DNA of 64,000 nt. Origin: Agromyces bracchium. GTDB lineage: Bacteria > Actinomycetota > Actinomycetes > Actinomycetales > Microbacteriaceae. Below the pieces are notes generated by a model. The model saw only the letters and a program-made list of their open reading frames with translations. It was not told the DNA's origin and searched no databases. A program made the translations under genes and the position numbers. The stretch lies in the NCBI RefSeq assembly GCF_009709675.1, contig NZ_WMLB01000041.1, positions 1 to 64,000 on the forward strand, in the 5' to 3' direction. Below are positions 1 through 7,291 of this stretch, in pieces. How positions within the stretch are numbered: position 1 is the first letter of the stretch; each line of letters begins with the position of its first letter.

Positions 1-864
1 CTTGTTGGGGTCGACAGCCGCCCACGGCGAAGTTGTGGAGTTCCAGCCTAGATTCGTGGTGTCGTCACTCAATCGGAGGCGAACACTCAACTGGTACCTC
101 ACACCAACTCGCGGGCGCTTGATCCTCAAAGTCGCAATGCCTGATGCGCGATCCAAGACAGGCATAAGGTCCGCGAGTTTCGTACTGTTTCCTATTCCTG
201 GCGCGTAGGCTCCAGCTCCGTAGCTTTCGATGCTCTGGGGAGCATTCTTCCCGAGACGCAAGTGCAACGCGATTCCATCTCGCACTGGGGCGGATGGCGT
301 CTTCGAGGTGTAGTGCATTTCGTCCGGGACTGTGAAATTGAGGAAGTTCGCTTGGAGCACTATGTCCGCGACTTGCCCCTTCTTGAGCGGCTCGTGGAAG
401 TGGACAACATAGTGTCGCCACTTTTCGAAGGTTGCCGGGCTGAGCATCAGCGACTGACTGGGACTGAGGAGCGAGAATCTGGGCTGGATGGCTCCTGTCC
501 ACTGAGTTCGATCCGTGAACCAGAGAACGTTGTCCCGAGTCGCTTGGACTCGGTTCGTCGTCACCATTCGCTGTACGCGCGGATTGTCTTCGGCAAGTTC
601 ATAGACTTGATCGACAGAAATCCACCGATATCCAGGATCATCGTTCCTGCGGAGGCGCACGAAGGCGATGACGAGGCCGACGCCGACGCCGACAAGGACG
701 GAGCCGACGGAAATCAGGATTACCTGAGCGGTAGGCGAGGCAGAAGGAAACCACGCAAGAGCGGCGATGGCAAGGCCGGTCGCGAAGACGCCAATTCCGA
801 TGAGGTTGTTCAGTATCGATGCAGATCGTTCAAGGATCCCAGCAACGTGTGGCCAGCGACTCAC
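1..864 (-). CDS. Unrecognised two-helix membrane protein, 3' end beyond the window
   Basis: Reading the minus strand, an open frame runs without a stop from about 879 to base 1, so the protein has at least 288 residues and its C-terminus lies outside the window. A strong GGAGGGGG ribosome site lies 8 nt before a GTG at 864, which is the preferred start; an in-frame ATG at 879 is the alternative. Residues about 17-39 and 46-69 are two hydrophobic helices separated by a short proline/serine turn, followed by the basic stretch RLRR and a polar domain of more than 200 residues with WFTDRTQW and FHEPLKKGQ. I recognise no family. Codon use is less GC-biased than in the rest of the window and the gene lies next to a broken integrase, so acquisition with a mobile element is plausible (inference). 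Confidence 0.7.
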   Translation of the reverse strand, partial: MSRWPHVAGILERSASILNNLIGIGVFATGLAIAALAWFPSASPTAQVILISVGSVLVGVGVGLVIAFVRLRRNDDPGYRWISVDQVYELAEDNPRVQRMVTTNRVQATRDNVLWFTDRTQWTGAIQPRFSLLSPSQSLMLSPATFEKWRHYVVHFHEPLKKGQVADIVLQANFLNFTVPDEMHYTSKTPSAPVRDGIALHLRLGKNAPQSIESYGAGAYAPGIGNSTKLADLMPVLDRASGIATLRIKRPRVGVRYQLSVRLRLSDDTTNLGWNSTTSPWAAVDPNK

Positions 865-1230
865 TTCGACCCCCTCCATGATCACTGAAATTGTGGCAGA
901 AGCGTCGATCGAATGACGAGAACCGATCCGCTCGAAGCGGGTTCGCAGCGCTACTCCTGTCCACTGGACAGACCCGAGTACGAGAGCGGTCGGCAAAAGG
1001 CCCCGCTGGGCTGGCGATTCGGTGATGGTGCTGCCGATAATGCGGAGGCTTTCCGTCGAGCGGCCCGCGCGCGGTGCGACCAGACACGCTGCGCCGACAA
1101 GCCCTACTCGCCTAGGGACACCCCTGCTCATCGTCGCCAGTCTCACATGAACAACGAACCGGTTGAGCGACGGCGAATGTTTGCCAACATCGGGCGAACC
1201 CCATGGCCGATCGAACAAGGGCACGTTTGA
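865..1230. other. Intergenic stretch with no supportable gene
   Basis: Between the start of the left-edge membrane protein and the integrase remnant no frame on either strand reads like a protein: the candidates are rich in Arg, Cys and Pro and have no ribosome site. On the minus strand a CACAAT hexamer near 890-895 could be the -10 of the membrane protein. The rest looks like decayed element DNA. Confidence 0.5.
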
Positions 1231-1584
1231 TCGGTGCTGGCCCGGCTCGGCATCGAAGGGATGACGGGGCACGACCTCGGGCACTACTTCGCGAGCCTTT
1301 GAGCGGCAGCCGGGTACGACATTCGCTACGTGAGCCGGTGGATGGGCCACGCGAGCAACAACATCGCGGACAGCACCTACACACATCTGTCCAGCAACAG
1401 CGAAGGCACCGATGCGCTCGACGCGGCCGCCGCCCAGGGGCGAACTCTTCTAATCGCCGGACGCGGTGGGGTCGCCCCTACCCCGACCCGGGTGGAACTG
1501 GCATTCCCTCGGGTCGCAACCTCAGAGGAGGCAAACAGGCAGCGCATGCCTGTTAGTGACAACACTGGAAGTCTACCGCTCTGA
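1231..1584 (+). pseudogene. Remnant of a tyrosine recombinase (phage/ICE integrase), C-terminal catalytic part
   Basis: The frame reads GHDLGHYFASL, stop, AAAGYDIRYVSRWMGHAS, then STYTHLS, which is the end of the tyrosine recombinase catalytic domain (HxLRH box, GH box and tyrosine nucleophile). It is broken: an in-frame TGA at about 1298-1300 splits the domain, another TGA at 1228-1230 precedes it, and the box II arginine (HDLRH in active enzymes) is glycine here. Only about 115 codons of a usual 350-400 remain. It lies about 160 bp from the 3' end of tRNA-Arg, the usual attachment site for such integrases, so it probably marks a decayed integrated element on its left side. Confidence 0.8.
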
Positions 1585-1605
1585 CGAGAGCTGTAGGCCA
1601 GCGCA

Positions 1606-1637
1606 GGAAGGGGTCGGTTAACGTGCCGGCCCCTTCC
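1606..1637. terminator. Hairpin downstream of the integrase remnant
   Basis: GGAAGGGGTCGG (1606-1617) pairs with CCGGCCCCTTCC (1626-1637) over 12 pairs including one G-T wobble, with an 8-nt loop. It follows the end of the integrase remnant at 1584. No T-run is obvious, which is common for hairpins in GC-rich actinobacteria. Confidence 0.5.
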
Positions 1638-1695
1638 GCTGCCTCTTGTCGGAGGGGTTCCGGAGGGGATCGCCCGAAGGGCGCCCACGACGGAA

Positions 1696-1737
1696 GAAGC
1701 CCCGGACCCGCACTGTTCTGCGGGATACCGGGGCTTC
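1696..1737 (-). terminator. Hairpin immediately downstream of tRNA-Arg
   Basis: GAAGCCCCGG (1696-1705) and CCGGGGCTTC (1728-1737) form a perfect 10-bp stem, with an inner CCCG/CGGG stem at 1707-1710 and 1721-1724. It lies 7 nt beyond the tRNA 3' end on the minus strand and probably ends the tRNA transcript. Confidence 0.7.
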
Positions 1738-1743
1738 GCTCTG

Positions 1744-1816
1744 CGCGCCCGGAGGGACTCGAACCCCCAACCTTCTGATCCGTAGTCAGATGCTCTATCC
1801 ATTGAGCTACGGGCGC
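1744..1816 (-). tRNA. tRNA-Arg (anticodon ACG)
   Basis: The minus strand folds as a 73-nt cloverleaf. Acceptor arms GCGCCCG and CGGGCGC pair perfectly, the anticodon stem TCTGA/TCAGA encloses the loop CTACGGA with anticodon ACG, and the T-loop is GTTCGAGTC. CCA is not encoded. The 3' end faces the integrase remnant, so the gene is the likely attachment site of the decayed element. Confidence 0.95.
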
Positions 1817-2033
1817 ATGGGATGTCGCCCGGAACCTCTCGGCTCATCAGGCAACCCGGTTACTCTATCCCACGTCGCGCCCGCACGCCAATCGAGCGCG
1901 TCCGCCCGGGCGCGTCGCCGTCCGCGGCACTCGCAGGCACGGAAACGGACGATCGGCTCCCACTTGGATCCGAGCCTATCCACCATCGGAAGCCGATGAT
2001 CCCGGGTCCCTCGACCGGCACTAGCATTCCGCC

Positions 2034-2357
2034 ATGGGCAAGCTGATCTACAACTCCTCGAACCGTGAGATCGAGATCGAGGACCGCACGCTCGCGCACC
2101 TGCGCGTCGCGATCATCAACAAGCTGCGCCGGTCCGAGAGCTTCGCCATGACCTGGGAGCACGGCATCGAGCACGGCAGCGGCCGCACGACGCTCTGGCT
2201 GCACGAGTCGGTGCCGCTGCAGTTCGTGTTCAGCGGCAACCGCCCCCCGAAGCTCAACCGGCTGTGGATCGAGCAGATGCTGCTCTCCGCGAACAGCACC
2301 GTCGGCCTGCAGAACGTGCCCGAGCCGGAGGAGAACGAGCCGTTCGACTTCGAGTGA
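2034..2357 (+). CDS. DUF7882-like small protein, paralogue 1
   Basis: A 107-residue protein with no signal peptide or membrane segment. Its conserved core, shared with the proteins at 2983-3336 and 6897-7238, reads EDRTLAHLRVAIINKLRR, then SESFAMTWEH, TTLWLHESVPLQFVF and LLSANSTVGL. From memory this is the actinobacterial DUF7882 family, which some databases label 'ATP-dependent DNA ligase'; no ligase motif is present and I regard that label as carry-over. The start is an ATG with a TAGCAT -10 box at 2022-2027, exactly 6 nt upstream, so the mRNA is probably leaderless. The acidic tail PEPEENEPFDFE differs from the other two copies. Function unknown. Confidence 0.85.
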   Translation: MGKLIYNSSNREIEIEDRTLAHLRVAIINKLRRSESFAMTWEHGIEHGSGRTTLWLHESVPLQFVFSGNRPPKLNRLWIEQMLLSANSTVGLQNVPEPEENEPFDFE

Positions 2358-2527
2358 GCCCGACCCCTGCCCGGTGCCGGTTCCGGCCCGGCCTCGGCCG
2401 GCGCTCGTCACCGGCGGGATAACAGCCCCTCGCTGAGGCGGCAACCCCTCGCCCGCCCGCCGCTCCCGTGCGTACGGTGGCCGCTCGGCGCGCCTCCGCG
2501 CGTCGTCACGACGGAAGGGAGATCGCC

Positions 2528-2986
2528 ATGAGCACGACCGTGACCGCTGATATCGAGGTGGGCGTCCCGATTCGCACGGCGTACGACCAGTGGACCCGGT
2601 TCGAGACGTTCCCGCAGTTCATGAGCGGCGTGGACTCGATCCGCCAGGTCGACAAGGCGACGACCCACTGGGTGGTGTCGGTGGGCGGGGCGACCCGCGA
2701 GTTCGACGCCGACATCACCGACCAGGTCCCCGACGAACACGTCGCCTGGCACAGCACCACGGCCGAGGTCGACCACCGCGGGCGGGTCGAGTTCCGACCG
2801 ATCGCCGCCGACCGCACGCGCGTCGACGTCACGCTCGAGTGGGAGCCGGAGGGCTTCGTGGAGAAGGCGGGCGCCGCGCTCGGCTTCGACGACCGGCAGG
2901 TCGAGCACGACCTCCGGAGGTTCAAGGAGTTCGTCGAGTCCCGTGGTGTCGGAATCATCGGCGAGGACCCCGACCTCCGCCCCTAG
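2528..2986 (+). CDS. SRPBCC (polyketide cyclase/dehydrase-like) family protein
   Basis: 152 residues. It opens with STTVTADIEVGVPIRTAYDQW and continues with TRFETFPQFMSGV, the usual N-terminal pattern of the helix-grip SRPBCC fold, which in other proteins binds lipids or hydrophobic ligands. The C-terminal helix carries RRFKEFVESRG. The ATG follows a GAAGGGAG ribosome site at a good distance. The small stress-linked SRPBCC proteins of this type have no known substrate. Its TAG stop at 2984-2986 is shared, on the opposite strand, with the TAG of the convergent DUF7882 gene, so the two ends overlap by 4 bases. Confidence 0.85.
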   Translation: MSTTVTADIEVGVPIRTAYDQWTRFETFPQFMSGVDSIRQVDKATTHWVVSVGGATREFDADITDQVPDEHVAWHSTTAEVDHRGRVEFRPIAADRTRVDVTLEWEPEGFVEKAGAALGFDDRQVEHDLRRFKEFVESRGVGIIGEDPDLRP

Positions 2987-3336
2987 CCGCCAGCGGGGTC
3001 GGGCCCGCCGCCGCCGGCGGCGGTGCCCTCCTCGGGGTCGAGATGCTCTGGCACGAGCATGATGCCACCGGTGGAGTTGGCGCTCCGCATGAGCTCCTCG
3101 AGGAAGGATCGGCTGAGCTCGGGTGGTTCGGGGTCGTCGAAGACGAATCGCAGCGGGATGTTCGGGTGGAGCCAGAGCGTGCTCCGCCCATCGGGTTGCT
3201 CCTCGGGGTGCTGCCACGACACCGTGAACGACTCGCCTCGCCGGAGCTTCGTGACCACCGCGACCTGCAGATGCGCCAGCGCCCGGTCCTCGATCCCGAT
3301 CGGCGTACCGGCGTTGCCGTAGTACAGCGTTCCCAT
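2983..3336 (-). CDS. DUF7882-like small protein, paralogue 2
   Basis: 117 residues starting MGTLYYGNAG, with the same core as its paralogues: EDRALAHLQVAVVTKLRRGE, FTVSWQH, RSTLWLHPNIPLRFVF and RSANSTGG. A longer frame exists upstream, but homology begins at the ATG at 3334-3336, which is therefore the start. The tail is a glycine/proline run (TAAGGGGPDPAGG). It is convergent with the SRPBCC gene and divergent from the SDR. It is closer to paralogue 3 (6897-7238) than to paralogue 1. Function unknown. Confidence 0.85.
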   Translation of the reverse strand: MGTLYYGNAGTPIGIEDRALAHLQVAVVTKLRRGESFTVSWQHPEEQPDGRSTLWLHPNIPLRFVFDDPEPPELSRSFLEELMRSANSTGGIMLVPEHLDPEEGTAAGGGGPDPAGG

Positions 3337-3450
3337 GCGCACGAGGCTACCCCGCCCCCGCCCACCTCGGTCCGTGCCCGTCAACCCCCTCGGCCCATCT
3401 CTCGCGCGCGCGTAGCGTGACGGGACGGACACCCGAACGAGGAGGCCCCG

Positions 3451-4332
3451 GTGCATGACCACCTGGTCGATCCGACCACCAAGCACACCACGGAGCCGTT
3501 CCCGCAGCAGGAGCAGTTCCCGCCCGGCCTGACGCCGCGCATGACGCCGCAACCCGACCACGGCGAGTACAGCTACCGCGGCTCGGGCCGCCTCGCCGGC
3601 CGGAGGGCGCTCATCACCGGCGGCGACTCGGGGATCGGCCGGGCCGTGGCGATCGCGTTCGCCAGGGAGGGAGCGGACGTCGCGATCTCGTACCTGTCCT
3701 CCGAGCAGGAGGATGCCGACGAGACCGCGTACTGGGTTCGCGATGCCGAACGGCGCGTCGAACTCCTCCCCGGCGACCTCGTCGACGAGCAGCACTGCGC
3801 CGACCTCGTCGACCAGACGTGCGATTCCTTCGGTGGCATCGACCTGCTGGTGCTGAACGCCGCCCACCAGCGCGACCGCGGCGGCATCGACGAGGTGCCG
3901 ACCGACGACTTCGACGAGGTCATGCACGTGAACCTCTACTCGAGCGTGTTCCTCGCTCGGGCGGCCGTGCCGCGGATGGACGCCGGCTCGTCGATCATCA
4001 CCACCTCGTCGATCCAGGGCTTCGACCCGTCATCCCGCCTCGTCGACTACGCGATGACGAAGGCGGCGCTCGTGGCGTTCACGAAGGCGCTGGCCGAGGA
4101 ACTCGGGCCGCGAGGCATCCGCGTCAATTCTGTCGCGCCCGGGCCGATCTGGACGCCGCTGATCCCGTCGACCGGATGGCCCGACAAGCTGCCGAAGTTC
4201 GGCCAGGACACGCCACTGGGACGCGCCGGGCAGCCGGCGGAGCTCGCGGGCGCCTACGTGTACCTCGCGTCGGACGACGCGTCGTTCACCTCGGGCGCGA
4301 TCCTGCCGGTCACCGGGGGAAAGCCCCTCTGA
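3451..4332 (+). CDS. Short-chain dehydrogenase/reductase of the general-stress type
   Basis: 293 residues from a GTG with AACGAGGAGG just upstream. The N-terminal extension of about 45 residues (rich in Pro, Gln and His) precedes a Rossmann fold with the nucleotide motif TGGDSGIGRA, the NAAH structural motif, and the catalytic Ser (TSSIQG), Tyr and Lys (YAMTKAAL), followed by PGPIWTPL. The extension and PGPIWTPL pattern are typical of the Bacillus GspB/YhxC-like general-stress SDRs. Substrate unknown; NAD(P)-dependent oxidoreduction is expected. The Rho-N-like gene starts 38 nt downstream and is probably co-transcribed. Confidence 0.9.
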   Translation: MHDHLVDPTTKHTTEPFPQQEQFPPGLTPRMTPQPDHGEYSYRGSGRLAGRRALITGGDSGIGRAVAIAFAREGADVAISYLSSEQEDADETAYWVRDAERRVELLPGDLVDEQHCADLVDQTCDSFGGIDLLVLNAAHQRDRGGIDEVPTDDFDEVMHVNLYSSVFLARAAVPRMDAGSSIITTSSIQGFDPSSRLVDYAMTKAALVAFTKALAEELGPRGIRVNSVAPGPIWTPLIPSTGWPDKLPKFGQDTPLGRAGQPAELAGAYVYLASDDASFTSGAILPVTGGKPL

Positions 4333-4370
4333 CCGGCGACACGCCCCGCACGGAAGGAAGGAGAACCGAC

Positions 4371-4643
4371 ATGCCTGGCACCCGACGAGGACAGAACTCG
4401 CTGAAGGACCCGGAACTGTACGAGGAGCTCCGCGACGACGGTGCCTCCAAAGAGAAGGCCGCCCGGATCTCGAACGCGGCCGCAGGACGGGGCCGCACGG
4501 CGGTCGGCAGGAAGGGCGGCGAGTCCGGCAGCTACGACGACTGGACCGTGCCCGAGCTGAAGAAGCGCGCAAAGGAGCTCGGCCTGACGGGCTACAGCGA
4601 CAAGCGGAAGGGCGAGCTCATCGACGCCCTCCGCAACCACTGA
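4371..4643 (+). CDS. Small Rho-N/SAP-like nucleic-acid-binding protein
   Basis: 90 residues. The N-terminal half (NSLKDPELYEELRDDGASKE, then ARISNAAA) resembles plasmid-stabilisation/DUF7218-type stress proteins; the C-terminal 40 residues, DDWTVPELKKRAKELGLTGY through ALRNH, form a Rho N-terminal/SAP-like helix-extended-loop-helix, a fold that binds nucleic acid. The ATG follows AAGGAAGGAG at good spacing. It lies between the SDR and topoisomerase IB genes with gaps of 38 and 10 nt, so the three are probably one transcript. Role inferred as a small chromatin or stress protein. Confidence 0.8.
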   Translation: MPGTRRGQNSLKDPELYEELRDDGASKEKAARISNAAAGRGRTAVGRKGGESGSYDDWTVPELKKRAKELGLTGYSDKRKGELIDALRNH

Positions 4644-4653
4644 GGGGCGACGG

Positions 4654-5628
4654 ATGCCGCGGCTGCGACGCGTCGAACCGTACGCGTCGCCCGGCCTGAC
4701 GCGCCGACGCAGCGGCCGCGGCTTCACCTATGGCCACGCCGACGGCTCGCCCGCCGACCGCGCCGACCGGAACCGGATCGCGGACCTCGCGATCCCGCCG
4801 GCCTGGACCGACGTGTGGATCGCCGAGGCGCCGAACGCGCACATCCTCGCCGTCGGCCTCGACGCGGCGGGCCGCCGGCAGTACCTGTACCACCCGGTCT
4901 GGCGCGAGCGGCAGGACGCGGAGAAGTTCGCGCGCATGGCGGCGCTCGCGGAGGTGCTCCCCGGCGCCCGGCGCGGCGTCCGACGCGATCTCGAGCTCGA
5001 CGAACTGCTGCGCGAGCGCGTGCTCGCCGCGGCCTTCCGCACCCTCGACCTCGGCGCCATCCGCATCGGCTCCGAGGAGTCGCTCGCGCAGGCACGCAGT
5101 CGCGGACTGACGACGCTGCTCGTGCGGAACGCCCGGCTGGAGGGGGCCGACGCCGTCAAGCTGCGGTTCCGCGCGAAGGGCGGCATCGCGCAGGAGCTCG
5201 TGCTCCAGGATGCGGCGCTGGCGACGTTCGTGGAGGGGATGTCGGGACGCTCCCCCGCCTCGCGGCTCTACGCGTTCACGGAGGGGCGACGCATGCGGCC
5301 GCTCGGTCCGGTCGACGTCAACGAGGACATCCGCTCGCGGACGGGCGGCGACTTCACGGCGAAGGACTTCCGGACGCTGCGCGGCACGATCGCGGCGGCC
5401 GACCGGCTCGCAGAGCTCGGTACCGCCTCGACGGCCCGGGCTCGGGCGGCGGCCGTCCGCGAGGCCATCGTGCGCGCGAGCGAGGTGCTCGGCAACACGC
5501 CCGCGATCGCGAAGGCGAGCTACGTCGACCCGCGGGTCGTCGAGGCGTACGAGCACGGCCGCCTGGTGGGGCTGCGGGGCGGGCGCGAGCGCGCGCTGCT
5601 GCAACTGCTCGTGGACGACCTCGACTGA
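4654..5628 (+). CDS. DNA topoisomerase IB (poxvirus-like)
   Basis: 324 residues, the usual size for bacterial type IB enzymes, which relax supercoils through a 3'-phosphotyrosyl intermediate. The N-terminal part has GFTYGHADG and AIPPAWTDVWI; the catalytic domain shows RIGSEE, the strand carrying the active lysine (KLRFRAKGG), the second arginine region TAKDFRTLRGT, and the nucleophile tyrosine in KASYVDPRVV near residue 298. A catalytic-looking residue is present at every expected place. It starts 10 nt after the Rho-N-like gene. Its presence with Ku/LigD 4 kb away suggests a DNA-damage context (inference). Confidence 0.92.
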   Translation: MPRLRRVEPYASPGLTRRRSGRGFTYGHADGSPADRADRNRIADLAIPPAWTDVWIAEAPNAHILAVGLDAAGRRQYLYHPVWRERQDAEKFARMAALAEVLPGARRGVRRDLELDELLRERVLAAAFRTLDLGAIRIGSEESLAQARSRGLTTLLVRNARLEGADAVKLRFRAKGGIAQELVLQDAALATFVEGMSGRSPASRLYAFTEGRRMRPLGPVDVNEDIRSRTGGDFTAKDFRTLRGTIAAADRLAELGTASTARARAAAVREAIVRASEVLGNTPAIAKASYVDPRVVEAYEHGRLVGLRGGRERALLQLLVDDLD

Positions 5629-5631
5629 TCC

Positions 5632-6873
5632 GTGCGCGGGCCGTGCGTCTGCTGGGGATCCTCCACATGTGCGTCGAGCGGTACATACACGGCCATACGC
5701 TTGCCCTATCCACTGCGGGCGGACGCCCGCGAGACACCGGCTGGGAAGTCGACGACGACGGGCCGGATCATCAGCGCATCACTCATCCCTGCACCGCACC
5801 TCGGTGCGCTCCGAACCACGAAGCCCCGCGGCGATCGCCCCGGCGTCACCCAGAGCTACGCGGCCCTGTCGCAGGTCATCAAGGAGAGCGGACTGCTGCG
5901 CCGGACGCCGATCTTCTACTCGCTGCTGGTCGGCGGGCTCGTGCTCGCCCTGGGGGGCGCCGTCACGGGCTTCGTCCTGCTCGGCGACACCTGGTACCAG
6001 CTGCTCATCGCCGCGGCGCTCGGGATCATCTTCACGCAGTTCGCCTTCTTCGCCCATGAGGCGTCGCATCGCGCGGTGCTCTCGTCGGGTCGGGCCAACG
6101 ACCGCGTCGGACGCCTCGTCGCGACGGCCATGGTCGGCATCAGCTACCAGTGGTGGATGACGAAGCACACGCGGCACCACGCGAACCCGAACCGCATCGG
6201 CAAGGACCCGGACATCGAGTTCGACACCATCTCGTTCACCGAGGAGTCGGCGGCCCGGCAGCGCGGGCTCATCGCGTGGATCACGCGCCGACAGGGCTGG
6301 CTCTTCTTCCCTCTGCTGCTCCTCGAGGGCCTCAACCTGCACGTCACGTCGATCCGGTCGCTGTTCGAGCGCCGCGCGATCCCCGGGAGGGCCCTGGAGC
6401 TCACGCTCATCGTGGTGCGCCTCGGCGCCTACGTCGCCGTCGTGTTCTGGTTCCTGCCGCTCGGCATGGCGTTCGCGTTCCTCGGGGTGCAGCTCGCCGT
6501 GTTCGGCGTGTACATGGGCGCATCCTTCGCGCCGAACCACAAGGGCATGCCGATCGTGCCCGCCGACGCGAAACTCGACTTCCTGAGCAAGCAGGTGCTG
6601 ACGAGCCGCAACATCACGGGTCGCTGGACCGGCGCGCTCATGGGCGGCCTGAACCACCAGGTCGAGCACCACCTCTTCCCGAGCATGCCCCGACCGCACC
6701 TCGGCCGTGCGCGGGAGATCGTCCGGGAGCACTGCCGCTCGATCGGCATCCCGTACACCGAGACGACCCTGCTGAACTCGTACGGCATCGTGGTCAGGTA
6801 CCTGAACCGGGTCGGCCTCTCGGCACGCGACCCGTTCGACTGCCCTGCTGCGGGCGAGTTCCGGCGACGCTGA
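5632..6873 (+). CDS. Membrane fatty acid desaturase
   Basis: Up to 413 residues. The homologous part begins near residue 68 (SYAALSQVIKESGLL); the first 60-70 residues do not look conserved, so the GTG at 5632 is only the longest possibility and the TTG at 5701 is an alternative, neither with a good ribosome site. The three histidine boxes of the di-iron desaturases are intact: HEASH near 6055, HTRHH near 6166 and HQVEHH near 6657. At least four membrane helices surround them (for example around residues 90-135 and 225-275). It probably introduces a double bond into membrane acyl chains for fluidity adjustment. It follows topoisomerase IB by 3 nt. Confidence 0.88.
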   Translation: MRGPCVCWGSSTCASSGTYTAIRLPYPLRADARETPAGKSTTTGRIISASLIPAPHLGALRTTKPRGDRPGVTQSYAALSQVIKESGLLRRTPIFYSLLVGGLVLALGGAVTGFVLLGDTWYQLLIAAALGIIFTQFAFFAHEASHRAVLSSGRANDRVGRLVATAMVGISYQWWMTKHTRHHANPNRIGKDPDIEFDTISFTEESAARQRGLIAWITRRQGWLFFPLLLLEGLNLHVTSIRSLFERRAIPGRALELTLIVVRLGAYVAVVFWFLPLGMAFAFLGVQLAVFGVYMGASFAPNHKGMPIVPADAKLDFLSKQVLTSRNITGRWTGALMGGLNHQVEHHLFPSMPRPHLGRAREIVREHCRSIGIPYTETTLLNSYGIVVRYLNRVGLSARDPFDCPAAGEFRRR

Positions 6874-6877
6874 GTCC

Positions 6878-6897
6878 GGCCGCGCGGAAGCGCGGCC
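6878..6897. terminator. Bidirectional hairpin between convergent genes
   Basis: GGCCGCGC (6878-6885) pairs with GCGCGGCC (6890-6897) around a GGAA tetraloop. It sits between the stop of the desaturase (6873) and the stop of the convergent DUF7882 gene, overlapping the latter by one base. Confidence 0.7.
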
Positions 6898-7238
6898 TAT
6901 GCCGCTTCGACGGGCTTCGGTCCGGTCGGCTTCTGCGCGGCCGCGTGCTCGAGGTCGAGCACGATGCCGCCGCCCGAGTTCGCGCCGCGCATGAGATCCT
7001 CGATCCACTCGCGGTCGAGTTCGGGCGCCTCGGGCGTCTCGAAGACGAACCGGAGCGGGATCGCGGGATGCAGCCACAGCGAGCTGCGTCCGCGAGTCTG
7101 GCCGTCGACGTGGCGCCAGGACAGGGTGAAGCTCTCGTTGCGGCGGAGCTTCGTCGTGATGGCGATCTTCAGGTGGGCGAGAGCTCGGTCGTCGATCTCG
7201 ATCGGCGTGCCGGCGTCGCCGTAATACAGGGTTCCCAC
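6897..7238 (-). CDS. DUF7882-like small protein, paralogue 3
   Basis: 113 residues from a GTG, beginning MGTLYYGDAGTPIEIDDRAL and sharing LAHLKIAITTKLRRNE, SFTLSWRH, RSSLWLHPAIPLRFVF and MRGANSGGG with paralogue 2. The C-terminal 15 residues are a variable tail (QKPTGPKPVEAA). It lies between the desaturase (convergent) and LigD (same strand, 53 nt beyond the ligD stop). Three diverged copies within 5 kb are worth noting; function unknown. Confidence 0.85.
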   Translation of the reverse strand: MGTLYYGDAGTPIEIDDRALAHLKIAITTKLRRNESFTLSWRHVDGQTRGRSSLWLHPAIPLRFVFETPEAPELDREWIEDLMRGANSGGGIVLDLEHAAAQKPTGPKPVEAA

Positions 7239-7291
7239 GGCTGAACACTAACCCCCGTCCGGGTGTCGGCGAAATCATCCGTTCGATTCAT

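Noticed and set aside
65..502. Plus- and minus-strand open frames in the left 900 bp (65-502 minus, 262-888 plus)
   Set aside because: They are shadows of the minus-strand membrane-protein gene, which reads as a normal protein with two helices in a third frame and lacks a stop only because it runs off the window.
2034..2357. Label 'ATP-dependent DNA ligase' for the DUF7882-like proteins
   Set aside because: At about 110 residues they lack every nucleotidyltransferase motif (no KxDG); the label probably came from their closeness to ligD.
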